The translations under genes and the position numbers were made by a program. 64,000 bases of DNA, from positions 21,078,898-21,142,897 of the forward strand of contig NC_092577.1 in the NCBI RefSeq assembly GCF_037975245.1. The letters run 5' to 3'. Within the stretch, counting starts at the first letter, position 1. Every line of letters begins with the position of its first letter. The DNA comes from Apostichopus japonicus. Lineage: Eukaryota; Echinodermata; Holothuroidea; Aspidochirotida; Stichopodidae. Shown here one piece after another: positions 47,605 through 60,400 of this stretch. Under the pieces are notes generated by a model that did not search any database, was not told the DNA's origin, and worked only from the letters and a program-made list of their open reading frames with translations.

Positions 47605-50600
47605 TGCCAAAAGAGATGGATGAAATCAAGTCAAATGGCAGGAAATACACGGAAAGCCTTAAATTTTGGCCACATTCCTAATTGTTGTAACAAAGAAGAA
47701 AGAGTGCATGAAACTGCCAAGAAAATTAAACCGCCAAAATTGCAAGAACTGTTCGGTTTGGAAAAGCAGGTTGCTGTTGACATTTGCAACAGTCAGTCAG
47801 GTATATTACTTTGCCACAGCCACTACAACGTGGTAACCAGAGCTTGGAATAGGTGCAGTGCACTGTGTGCTTAACCTCTGTCACGTGTACTTTGAGAAAC
47901 TTTACTGATAAAAGTACCATTAAACATTTTCTTGCTGAAAGAATGTAAGCAGAGTGCAATGACAGTCTTTGTTACACATGTTATCAAGCTGTAATAAGAT
48001 TCAGTAAAAGTAGAGAGTACAGTGACAGAGTACGATCGTCTCAGGAACATCTTTCAGACTTGTTGTTCTTTTGAACACACTGATAGCAATGCACATGCTC
48101 TATCAAACACAATTCAGTTTGTTGGTGGTGGTCGTCTATTAAAGGATGAACCAGTTCTACTCGAAACTGTGTGAACACCATGAATCTGCTGTTGATCAGT
48201 TTTCTCCTACGGCATCTATGGACAATGTTATATCACAAACAAACAATCCTGTTCAATTACTATCCTACCTAAAAGCTGCAATTGGTGACTGAATTGTTTG
48301 TTCACATGTTACTAATGAAAGAAGACTTGGAAAAATGTTGAGACGTTGTGGAAGTGATGTAATTTCTTCATTGCATAAACTTCTGTTTTCGTTCACTAGA
48401 GAAAGAAAGATATTACAGGCTAAAGTACAGGGTTTGCAAATGAGCCAGTCATCAATTGACAGAACCGATTACTTTCACCATTATCTTCACCATTATCTTC
48501 TATCAAGTGGTCTGCACACTGCATCAGTAAATTGATCCAAGTACTTCATTGACAACAAACCTTCTGTAGCATTGGCATTGTAATTTCTCTGTTGACAGTG
48601 AGATATCAAAGATACCACTTCTTTTGTGGAATTTTGTTTTATGTAGCACCCTCTCAGATGCTGAACAAAAACAGCTAGCAAGCTATCAAATAGAATAGAC
48701 CAAAACTTTTTGCAGCAGCTTCATCCACACACATAAAAACTTCTGTTTTTAGGAATATAACACCTGTAATGATCAATGTTATACACCACTCCATATGGCT
48801 CCGTCTGATGTTGTTGACCCACTTTGCTAGTTCATCATAATCTTGTTTTCAGTTTTTGTCGGCGTTTGGTATCACTGTCAGAAACCACTTTCCAAAGTTT
48901 CCAGACAGCTTTTGCAGCGGAAGAAATGTCTAGGAAGCCTTTTCTACTAAGCAAAGGTTTCTCCATTACATGTTCATAATATTGATAGAAGTTCCAGTTA
49001 TGCAGCAGTCTCTGTTCAAATTGTAATAGAGGGTTCCATGGTTCTTCTGTACAATCAGTACAACCTATACAAAAGTAGACAAAGACATACTAGATGAGTA
49101 CCACAGAGGTTCATCACCCCCCCCCCACAGTCTCCATTGGTGCCAATTTGGTGAAAGCCAAAGCAATTCCTATCAGCAGAATCATTAGCTCTATCAAAAA
49201 TGAAGCATCCACTTTTCATGTATATGTTTACAAACTTTGTGTGACACTCTAAAAACCTAAATTTTTTAATTCCCGACCTAAAGAGTGCAGTTTCTCAATT
49301 TTCTGCAACAGATCCAGTAAAGTCGACCATTCAGTTTAAATGCATTCTGTCAGAACCAGCAGATAATGCTGAAACCATCCTTGATATCCTACATGAGAAA
49401 CATTCAATTGGCAATTGGACACAGTATCCCATTGTTGCTGGAGATGCAAAGACGTATAAAAACCTTCTTGAGGCAAAGAGGATGGATGACTTAAATTGGC
49501 TCTTGCCTTATCTTGGGGAATGGCAAATGTTAAACAATACACAGGGACTATTCATGAAAATATATCTTGATGTTAGTGTGAAGCAATTGCTTAGGTTATT
49601 TCACAAGGGTAGTAATCTTACAGCTATTGCAACTGCATCAGGGTTCAGGAAAACACACGAATTCCTCATGCAGTCATGCAATTTCAGAAGTTATATTCAT
49701 GTATTGCATCAAAACCTTGGGTCCCATAGATCAGATATATTGAAGCACTTACAGGATGTACTTCAGTTGTCTGGTACCTGTTATCAGGATTTGCTTTGGT
49801 TTTTTCATTGCATGGGTCAGACAGATGCTACATGACAATTTTGGATATACTTTACACAATTTTGGATATACTTTACACATAGCGACATGTTCTATTATAC
49901 CTGTTTGTTTATAGCCATTAGACTAAGTTTCATTTGTCTACTGTTTCAGTAAGGAAGCTGGCTCCTATTTTCCATGCCATGGTCCGTCCTAATTATCTCA
50001 GACTTGTTCCTATTCACATGGCGAGTGTAAAGCAGTATCCTCCAGAAATTCTTAAACATCTTGAAAGTGGTGCATTTGCTGTTAGTATTTCCGCTGCACT
50101 TGGCTGCTGTGTTGCTTTGGATGAATCACATGAGATGATAGTAAATAAGGCAGTGAAAATAGCTATGACTACCACTGGGATGGGAAGTCTCACACGTCTC
50201 CTACACTATCTGCCATATCGCTCTCAACTTCTAAGAAATCTGAAATCAGAGTTGCTGCCTCCGCAAACTACTGCCCATGCACTCGAGTCACATTCATTTT
50301 ATAGTATGACTGGAACTAATGTGTCTAATTACATTGACAAGTTGAAAGAGGTAGTAAATCTGTTCTCAGCAACAACTCAATGAACTCTCATAAGCCACAT
50401 ATTCACATGAGAAGTCGCTTCTCCTTAGGTATCTAGTGATCTTCAGAATTGTTATCAGAAGGGAGAAGATCTGACATCATTTATAAATTCCGTCCTTTTG
50501 AACACTTGTTGGAACCCCCCCCCCCCCCCCCAAGAAGGTCATGCAGAAACATTCGTAACTTTACTGCCAAAAAGAAAACAGTATTAAAGCAAAAACAGGA

Positions 50601-50727
50601 GCTCAAGGATCACAAGATTACAAATTGCTTGATTAAGACGACAGATAGCTTTCTCCAGATCATCACAGCAGCCAGTGCAGTCACTGATGCAGTTTCTGCG
50701 TTTACCTCGTGCAATCTGCACTGCTGA
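47605..50727 (+). pseudogene. Pseudogene of a repetitive, unnamed protein family
   Basis: Plus-strand fragments in order: KPPKLQELFGLEKQVAVDIC near 47735, CNDSLCYTCYQAVIRFSKSR near 47955, GKMLRRCGSDVISSLHKLLF near 48330, YPIVAGDAKTYKNLLEAKRM near 49430, LPYLGEWQMLNNTQGLFMKI near 49505, RKTHEFLMQSCNF near 49650, MAPxF-like RKLAPIFHAMVRPNYLRLVP near 49955, GAFAVSISAA and CCVALDESHEMIVNKAVKIA near 50105. I know this motif order (VGD.KT...L, GDWH.L.N.QPVLMK, LDE.HEM.INK) from multi-copy invertebrate and coelacanth proteins of probable mobile origin, similar in layout to DUF6589 proteins. Frequent stops show it is dead. No function can be given. Confidence 0.55.
49834..49880. repeat. 22-bp tandem duplication
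   Basis: Two adjacent copies of ACAATTTTGGATATACTTTAC lie in the pseudogene just after a stop codon. Confidence 0.8.
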
Positions 50728-50879
50728 TGAATGCTCTCTCTCAGCATAGGAATTCCAGAGCCGCTACCCTCTGTTTTCTCTCTGAAGTAACTTTTGAACA
50801 CAATGAGAATAACTGTTACATTATTTACGGAATGTTTTGAATAAATTGCCCTCCACTCAGAGTTGACACTGCGTTTGGT

Positions 50880-53640
50880 GAGTGTAGTGTCGTAATAAAA
50901 TAGATTACACACTTTGCGTTCGACAGAGAGTCACAATAGAAGATTGCGTCGAAGTCTGCTATCAGAAGTTATCAATAAAAACGAGTACACCGTACTGTAT
51001 TCAACTGTAAACAAATGCCTTGAACTGTGTCCTTATCTGAAACAACGAGTACTCTACATTGGCGACGAGGATAATTTGTGATGGCCACATTCACGATTCC
51101 ACCGCCTCCACCTCTGGAGATAGATTCATCAAGTCTTGCAACAAGCTTCAAAAATTTCAAACAGGCATTCACAAACTTGTAACTTGCAACGGGGATAGCC
51201 ACACGAGACAACTCGCTGCGGGTGGCGACTCTGCTAGCCGTGATAGGGCAGCCAGCGGTCGACTTAACGAAGCTGACGCAAAGACATATCAGAAGGTAAT
51301 CGATCAGTCTGAAGTGCATTGTACGGGACATGCTAATACTACATATGAACGGTACATATTTAACACGAGCGTACAAAGAGAGGGTGAATCGTTTGAGAGC
51401 TTTGTTACATCTCTGAAGCAGAAACATGTGAATTTGAAACATTGACAGAATTCTCTCTCATAAGGGACAGGATAATTCTAGGTATGAGAAATGCTAACAT
51501 TCGTCAACGCCTCCTTCGTGAAGCACACTTGACCCTAACTCAAGCCATCACAATTGTCCGAGCAGCTGAAGCAGCCACTGCACATGCCAGTGAGAAGGCA
51601 AAGAGCACTATGAGTGACATTTCTGACGTGCACTACGTCAAGCACGAACGTCAAAACAGTCATAAACCCGCTAAATTTAAACAACAGCAGAATTCAGTCA
51701 CAGATCTGCCGTAACTGTGGTGACAAATACCCTCATACTGATCATCCATGTCCAGCCCAAGGAAAAACCTGCTTATTCTGCAAAAACCAAAATCACTTTG
51801 CAAAAGTCTGCAAAACCAAGCTGAAACAACAAGCAGAGGTTAACCTTATAGAACAGACGATACAACACTCACAGTCACAACCATCTCTTCAAGCAGCGCA
51901 AGGTGAGTCAAATAACGAGGACTATCTCTTTGCCATAGGTCCATCACATGAGAGTTATCAACTACTCACAGTATCCGTGATCATCAATGATGTTAAGACT
52001 ACAGCTGTGATTGACAAAGGTACGTCAGTGAACATAATGAGTCGAGAAACTCTGAACACAATCTATACAGAACAATCACCACTCGAACCTACAGGCAAAA
52101 AAGTCTATGCATTTGGTGCCAACAGTCCCATTGATGTTCTTTGAAAAATCTCTCTGCTTGTACGTCACAAAGCGCAAATGCAAAGAGATATATTCTTCAT
52201 TACGGAGCACAGTGGTCCCACTCTGCTACGTCTGAACACTGCGAAAGAGCTCCACATGATCGCAGTTACATACAATGTTCATGCAGCACCGTCGGTCATC
52301 GACGAATTCAGTGATCGGTTCGTTGGACTAGGCAAGCTAGCAGGCGTGACACGCAAACTACACGTGGATCAGTCCGTCACTCCTATTACTCAGCCGCATC
52401 GCAGGATACCTTTCCACGTCAGACAACATGTCGAAGCCGATCTAAAACGCTTACAAGGATTACACTTCATCGAGCCTGTGCATAGTATGCCTACACCATG
52501 GGTCTCTCCAATTCGAGTTGTGCCTAAACCAAAGCAACCAGGCAAAATCAGGATTTGTGTTGATATGCGAGCTGTGAACAAAGCTATCGCGAGAGAGCGG
52601 CACGTCACTCCAACCATTGACGACATTAGCTAAGCTGAATGGGGCAACAGTATTCACCAAGCTTGATCTAAACAGTGGATATCACCAAATCGAATTAGAC
52701 GGCATCACGCTATCTTACTGTTTTCTCCACCCATGTTGGCTTGTATCAGTATAAGAGATTGAATTTGAGTGAAAAGCGGAGCGGAACAGTTCCAAAATCT
52801 GATACAGTCAGCCCTGGCAGGTCTTCAAGGCGTGATTAACATCAGTGACGACATATTGGTATAAATGCGAGTTCAACAAATCTTCGGTTGAATTCTTTGG
52901 GCATACATTCAGCTCATCAGGCGTATCACCAAGTCCCACGAAAGTCCAATCGTTGATCGAGGCAGCATCTCCTAGCAATCGGGAAGAAGTCAAAAGCTTT
53001 CTTGGGTTACCAAACTACTGTGCAAGATTCCTTCCAAACCTTGTATCACTATCTCAACCACTTCGTGATCTGGTCATGGGAAGAGCGTCACGCAAAATCC
53101 TTCAATGACATCAAGCATGCAATAGCACAGCACTGTCATATGGCATACTTCTCGCGTCTTTATTCCACAGTCGTTGTAGATGCTAGTCCCGTAGGGCTAT
53201 GTGCTATGCTATTCACAAACCGAGCGTGAAGCCCTGGCAGCAACGTGGGGAATCACAGAATACCAAGCAGGTCCAGCCAACCCTACCGACTATTTGTCGC
53301 GACATCCGTCACCTAGCACATCAACCGTTCAGCCAAACGCAGAAGAGCACATCAACTTAATCGTTGAAAACGCAGTGCCCAAATCGATCAACATGGATGA
53401 GATAGTTGCAGCGACCACATCAGATCCTGTTTTGCGAGCATGCATCAAAGCTGCCGAAGGGAATAGCTGGTACTCGATTACACCAGAGTCCTGCATTGCT
53501 TCAAAAACTTAAAGAATGAGCTCAGCGTACCAAAAATGGAGAAGTGCTACTCCGTGATCACAGAATTGTGATTCCGTCAATCCTTCGCGATCGCATCATC
53601 ACAATCGCACACCAAGGACAACAAGGTGTCGTTCGCACGT
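50880..53640 (+). pseudogene. Ty3/gypsy element, internally deleted and 3' truncated
   Basis: A primer-binding-like TTGGCGACGAGGAT lies at 51058-51071, preceded by sequence consistent with the end of a 5' LTR. Gag starts near 51081 (MATFTIPPPPPLEIDSSSLA) and shifts frame; RDRIILGMRNANIRQRLLRE and two zinc knuckles (CRNCGDK...C and CLFCKNQNHFAKVC near 51770-51810) follow. The protease box reads AVIDKGTSVNIMS, so the expected D-(S/T)-G is DKG. RT reads HRRIPFHVRQHVEADLKRL, WVSPIRVVPKPKQPGKIRIC, then VFTKLDLNSGYHQIELDG, with SDDILV as YxDD box. RNase H goes from REALAATWGITEYQ directly to AGPANPTDYLSRHP, a large deletion. Integrase stops at IAHQGQQGVVRT, where the MITE-like repeat unit starts. 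No 3' LTR. Confidence 0.8.
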
Positions 53641-53647
53641 ATGGAAA

Positions 53648-54260
53648 GCCATTTTAACATTTAATCGGGAATTCGAGATATCTAAAATAGATTTCGAGAT
53701 ATCTGAAATTCTAATTCAGATATCTGAAATTAAATTCGAGATATCTGAAATTTAATTCGAGATATCTAAAATAGATTTCGAGATATCGGAAATTATAATT
53801 CAGATATCGGAAATTGAATTCGAGATATGCAAAATTGAATTCGAGATATCTAAAATAGATTTCGAGATATCTGAAATTTAATTCGAGATATCTGAAATTT
53901 AATTCGAGATATCTAAAATAGATTTCGAGATATCGGAAATTATAATTCAGATATCGGAAATTGAATTCGAGATATGCAAAATTGAATTCGAGATATCTAA
54001 AATAGATTTCGAGATATCTGAAATTCTAATTCAGATATCTGAAATTAAATTCGAGATATCTGAAATTTAATTCGAGATATCTAAAATAGATTTCGAGATA
54101 TCGGAAATTATAATTCAGATATCGGAAATTGAATTCGAGATATGCAAAATTGAATTCGAGATATCTAAAATAGATTTCGAGATATCTGAAATTCTAATTC
54201 AGATATCTGAAATTGAATTCGAGATATCTGAAATGCATATGCATAAGTTCATAAAATGGC
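53648..54260. mobile_element. MITE-like unit filled with a palindromic tandem array
   Basis: Short inverted ends GCCATTTTA (53648) and TAAAATGGC (54260) enclose the array at 53669-54235. The unit begins where the gypsy integrase reading stops. I could not find a clear target duplication. Confidence 0.5.
53669..54235. repeat. Higher-order tandem array of 20-22 bp palindromic monomers
   Basis: Monomers of the form TTC(G)AGATATC(T/G)(A/G)AAAT with variable tails alternate in a fixed order. The full unit is eight monomers, 168 bp (for example 53669-53836), and it recurs at 53837, 53984 and 54152, with spacings of 168, 147 and 168, so the second unit lacks one 21-bp monomer. Each monomer core AGATATCT is its own reverse complement. 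No ORF spans it. Confidence 0.92.
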
Positions 54261-54473
54261 GCGAAAAATTAAGCTACAGAAAGTGACAGTGAGTACGTAT
54301 ACAGGGGGCTGCCATCGTCGTCGCGTCGACGTATGGGTGGGATTGAATCTAGCGTGCTTGCTGGCTAACGTAAGGCCTAGTACATACATGTAGCATAAAT
54401 GAGACCGACGAAAGTATACCTAGCTCTCGGCTCACGTACGAGTTAGAGTCGGTACATAACAAGACTAGGTAAA

Positions 54474-57400
54474 ATGGATGTCAATCACTTGCACAATCTG
54501 GTAAATAACGCTCAAGCAGCCATTCGGCAGACATTAGACGATGATGATGACTTCCAACTTCCTGACCCTGTAGAAAATGACAGGCCAAACCTTAGCTCAA
54601 TGCCGAGTTTGATTGAGCAAACAAGGCAATCGTTTAGAAGGAGGCGATCATCGAGTCCGAACCTGCCAAGTTCTAGTAGCAATCGAGGTAGGGGCCATAA
54701 GCAGCATAGCCTACAGGCTACAGTAGCCTATAGCCATAGGCCTATAAGTATAACGTTAGGCTTAAGTTACAGGTATATCCCAGATTGGACCCTAGGTTGT
54801 GTGTTACGCTAGAAAGTTTAAATAGTGAAAATATTTTAATGGCATAGGATAGCCTAGGCCTAGGTTAGATTGTTCACAGTACACATAACATCACATAACA
54901 GATGTTTGCACACAAGTATTACTACTAGGCCTAGCAAGTAGCATATAGCCTACATACTGTTTGGCAGAAGAAAAAAGGGACCTGATGCCCACATGTTGAT
55001 GTTTTGATTTTTATTTGGGTTCTTATGTGTGCATAGTTGTAGAGTAGGCCTATACGTATTAGTAAAGGTTCATAATTGACACACCTTTGTAATTGACGCA
55101 CCTTCAAATATTCATAGCAACAATATATAGCAGGCACGCTTAACTTTTGCAGCCATACTGAGTTGCAAAATATTTGATGAGTATTAATCCATTTCAGGTA
55201 TATACCTATGCTGATCAATTTTTTTTAAAGCTTTTAACACCTCCGCCCCCTCCAAGTTAATTTGAACAATCTTTTGGCATTTGGAAATATTACCCCTTAA
55301 AAATAACCAAAATTCCCTCTGTATGATACCACCACTTTCAAGGAACGACCTGTCTGCTAAAGACTGAAGCTCAGAGCATAGCAACCAGCATCCAAAGTCA
55401 ATGGATGTATACTTAGGCCTACACAACAGTAAGCTTATCCACGAATATGTAAATTTAGGGTATGAAAGAACTTGACACGGTTGACATTTTGTGGTCAAAT
55501 GTTGCTCAATTAAATGCGTAGGTACAGAATAATAAATATTTTGAGATCATTTAGTTTCTGAGGAACTACACATGAAAAACGAATACAATTGAGTGATTTT
55601 GGCTTTGCATTGATAGACATTGTTAATCAAATCCCGAAGTGCGTCAATTATGAGCCCACCACATTACTGTAGGTTAGCTTATATGCAGTAAGGCCTAGAT
55701 ATTTGACGTCCAGGTAGTCAACTCCTAAAATGTTGCTCGGAGATGATTTATTGGCATTAACTATTGGAATGACAGGATAAAAGATGCTAAGCCACACACA
55801 GCATTAAGACATATTAGTGGCACTGCGGCAGCCTACTGTACTTAGCCTAGCCTGCCCAGGCTATTAAGGTTGAGACTAGTGGAACACTAGTACTAGTAGT
55901 TGTTACTCAGAGTTTCACGCTTTAAGCGATCATCAGACAACTCCATATACATATGTTGCTGGGCCCTCTCCAAAAGTTCCCAAATTTATTGTAGGCTTGG
56001 AACACCATTAGCTTAGCAACAATTTCAGTTACTTTGCTTCAATATTGGCCAATCTATCACACTTTGAAATTCCGCAATTTGACGCCACCGTGGCATTTGG
56101 CATTTCATGTCTCATTTCTTAGCAATTAAACATCCTACTACCTTAAGATGCCTGTAAAGTCTATCCCATAGAAATAGAAAATTATAAATCAGGCTATAAA
56201 ATCATTGTCTTGAGAGTTACCTCAACTTAACAGTGCAAAAATATTTCATTTTTGTATATATCGCTAGAAAGTATGCTATTTGTAGTGATAAATTGCTCCT
56301 AAACATTGCTTCAGGGTACTTGATTCTTTCAGAGGTTATTATGTCTAGTACAAACAATACAAAATAATGATTACAATGCTTTCCCATAATATATTAGCAA
56401 GTTGTGCAGCTCTAAAGTTGCCATATTTCCTGCTGCGATTCAGCATGAGGAAAAGGTTTTGATGTCACTTTTTGACCAATGTAACCATGTTAGAGCTGTG
56501 AGGGTTTTATGCTTTAAGTGTAAGTATAAAGTTCCTACACCTTACCAAATTTCAGGTTTCTAGCATTTCTCAATATTAATTTATGAGATTGTAAAGTTTC
56601 TCTGATATACAAAAGCAGTCGTCTTTGACAGCCAATAACTCAAGATGAGTCATGTTGAAAAAATATGATTAGTTTTTCTGGAAGAGATATAGTACCACCC
56701 TGTTTGTACAACATATTTCAGGAGGTGTTTTGCCTTATTTTGAAATGTGTTAAAATTGTACACAAAAACGTTTTTTCCATGTTTTGATGTTCCACATGTT
56801 TTTCAGCCTGGGTATTGTACTTTAAGGTCACTCAACTCAATACTGTGCAGATTGCAATGTCATATAAACAAATACTATTTGCAATGTACTTTCTCCTGTT
56901 TTAATCCATTTAATTAGAAGGCATTAAGTAACTGAATGTCAACCAGTACATCAACAAGAAACTATCTTTTTGGAAATTCATAATACTGTATCATCTGGCA
57001 AATATTGCAATAATAATAATTTTCAATTCATCGCCTGTCACAAGAGCTTGAGACAGTTTAGAAGCATACTCTGGTGTCAATCAGTCCTTTAACAAGACTC
57101 TTACTCGGTGAGAAATTAGGCAAGGTTAATCTCACCTCCCTTGAACTCAGCTGGTTACAAGGTGATTGATCCAGGTTTTAAAATTAAGATTCTCAGGTTC
57201 CGTCAGGTTATAAGGACAGAGGACCATAAGCTTTAAGTTAGAGAAGGTTCCTTGTAAACTGGAGGTCTGAAGACATTTCTCACAGCATAGTTGTTAATGG
57301 GTGGCACATAGTTCTGGCACATACTTTAAATGGATTCAAGAATGCAAAAGGCAAGCAAGCTCTTTTATAAGACCAATAATGTGACATTATTTGTTTGAAA

Positions 57401-60400
57401 TTCAGTAAGAAAGCGAGGAAGAAAGAAGGAGGTCACATGGAAAGCGAAAGTGTTTTTGTTCCGAAGATGCAACCCTGACTTTTTCCCCTCACCCAATGAA
57501 GTTAAGCATCTTTCAGAAAGTGGATATGGTAAGCAAAATGAGAAATGAAAATCTTGTTCATTGCATATAACTGTACCAGCTGTGCAATTATGTAAAGCAC
57601 TTGTTCAATATTCTGTTCTCATTCTACTGCCCTATTCATGTACCCCTGGACCAGTATTTTAATGGTTGATTACAAATCATCTGTCACATGATCATTGTTT
57701 TATTTCAGTCTGTTGTGTAGTATTCTTTTTACATCATCCATTTGAATTTATGACCTCATATTTGAGACAGAAAATTCAAGTAATTTTAATCCTTACATTA
57801 TTTGTTTTACTCACTGTTCTATTCAACAACCTTTCGTCACATGGCATGTCAATACAATATACAATAGGTTATGCACAATTACAGCTGCTTCTTGTTAAAT
57901 TTGCAGTGACATTTACATGATATAACTTAGAATTATTTCTGAAATGTTCTATTATTTAAAAGAATGTTTGTGAAGTTGTTAACTGAGTACATACAAGTAC
58001 AAATGTCATAAAATATTTAGAAATGTGGTATAAATAAAATCTTTTCCATTGATGTTGAACAGGACAAACATCATCTGAGATAATCAGAGATCAATATCTG
58101 TATCCTACATAGTAACTTAAAGCTACAGATGAATTTTATACATTTCATTTCATACATTTTATACATTATATTCTCAGCTACATGTATCCACACTCAACAT
58201 GTTACATGGATTAAAGTGACATTGTGTTTTAAGCGACAAAATAGGAAACCTGTTTTTGACTTAAGCAACTGGCAATGCTAAAGTAATGGGCAAAATTCTC
58301 TGATGTGCTCTTCATGATGTAGAAGATGACATGACCTTTTGAAGTAATTGAATCTTCAAGAGCCGTGAAAAAAAGAAGATATTAAAGTATTGTTAATTAG
58401 TTTTGTGAGTTTGATTTTGTCTGTATTATCGGCACTGAATAGTATATCATAGATGCAGAGAAACATGTTAAAAGGAAGTCTGTGAACCTCAAGTGATGAT
58501 TTTCTGTTTCTTGCAGGCTTTACTAAAGAGGCAGCAAAAATTATACGAACATGGGCAAAACCTGAACTGGAGGAGTATATTCATGCCTGTTTTCCCAATG
58601 CACCACTTGGCCTGGTTGGTTTTGACCTTGGACATTGTGATAAGGCCAGAGTTGTAAAGAAGATTGAATTCCAGACAATAAAAGAACTGGAAGGGAAGGT
58701 GGGCAAAGGAAAAGTTCTAATAATCCCACGGAGAGACCTGCCTGGAGTGTCAGTACATTCTGAGGTATGTTTTGGCCAAACATGGGAATTTGCATATTGC
58801 AATAATGTGTAAATTAGATTATGCGTCTCTAAAAACATTTCATATTTGTGTATACTGTGTTGAATACAAAAGCACTCAAAACTATACCTAGTAAACCCAT
58901 GCATATCCAAATGTGAGCTTGTTAAGCTAGCTTTGTTAGTGTGAATAGTATAATCATGTACTGATGAAGAATGTCCTATGTCAGAATATTCTCAAGGAAT
59001 GGTTCTTATTAGGCATGTTGTATCCTCCAATTTGCTGTAAATGAAAAATTAATTATTAGGCAATTGTATGATGAATATCAGCTAGTTTAATTCATGAAAC
59101 TAAAGTCACAACAACATAGAACACTGAGATTGACCCATTCTGGAAGGAAATCAGTCATCATTAATTGCTGAGGAATCAAGGAAAATAGTCATATTGATTG
59201 ACAAACTTACTTATGACACCATACAGTAAGTGTTGCACTGTAATTGACAATGATCATTTCTCAATCTTGTTCTATCTTCACCTTAACAGGGTCTTGCCTC
59301 TGGCACTCCAACTGTAAGCTTCAATCCACAAAGAGGTAACCAGCAAGGTATGGCACTAATTGTTTCCTTTGTCAATATGTTCTATGTGTTGTTAAATAGT
59401 GAATACAACTGAAGTCAAAGTGTTGATTACAATTGCAACTTGCAGAACAATCAATCTTTAAATCTTAAATCTTTAATTACAGGTGGGTTTAACTGTTTTA
59501 TTAAAATATGTGGGAACGAATCTAATATCTATACTTACAAGTAACAACCTGTTCTTGATTTACATATTTGAACCAAATGTTTATTAATTTACATCTGACT
59601 GTCAAAAAACCTATGGCGAATAATCATAGTGTCATATCTCTTAAATACCAACATTATGTAAATGTTAGAATTGATGTCTCAAACAATGTAAACAGTATTA
59701 CTGTATGTTTAAGTATGTGATTAATGGTCAGTGTCTGAAGAGTACAGTATACTGATCAGAAATTCATGGCGGTACACAAACCATAGTCCAAGTTTATGTG
59801 AAGTCCACCTCTTACACTTTTGTTAAATAACAAAAGTATATATGAAAATGGAGGAGCCCAGTTTAATTCTGTTACAGACGGTGCTTCAACACCACACACA
59901 AGTGGTGTTCATGATTCAACCTCTATTGATGTTACACCATCTAGAACCGATGGCACTACAGTGTGAATTTGACATTACTAGCAGCACCATCATCATCCTC
60001 TGCTACTCTTTCATCAGGTAACTTGCCTGCTCTTTTATAAGAAGTACCACTGTGGTAGAGTACAATCAATCAATTTCGTTTGCAAAATAGTGCCACATGC
60101 ATGCTGTGTGCAGTACATTGTATGTTGAAGAGCCTTTTTAAAATGTTTGGCTGTGGTGATAAAGAAGGTACATGGGAATTTGTACATAAATTAGTATACC
60201 ATTGGTATGATCCTTGCTCAAAATGTTTTTACTGTAACCTCACCATTCAAAAGCTAAAACGTGGCTGGTTAATGAAATTGGTCCGTGATTGGTACAATGA
60301 TATTGATGTAGAGATGGTCTGTACCTTTTTTTGTAGATCACACACACATATAATTGATTAATGGGTGTAAGGAAAGAGTTAGTAAAAAAAAGGAAATATT

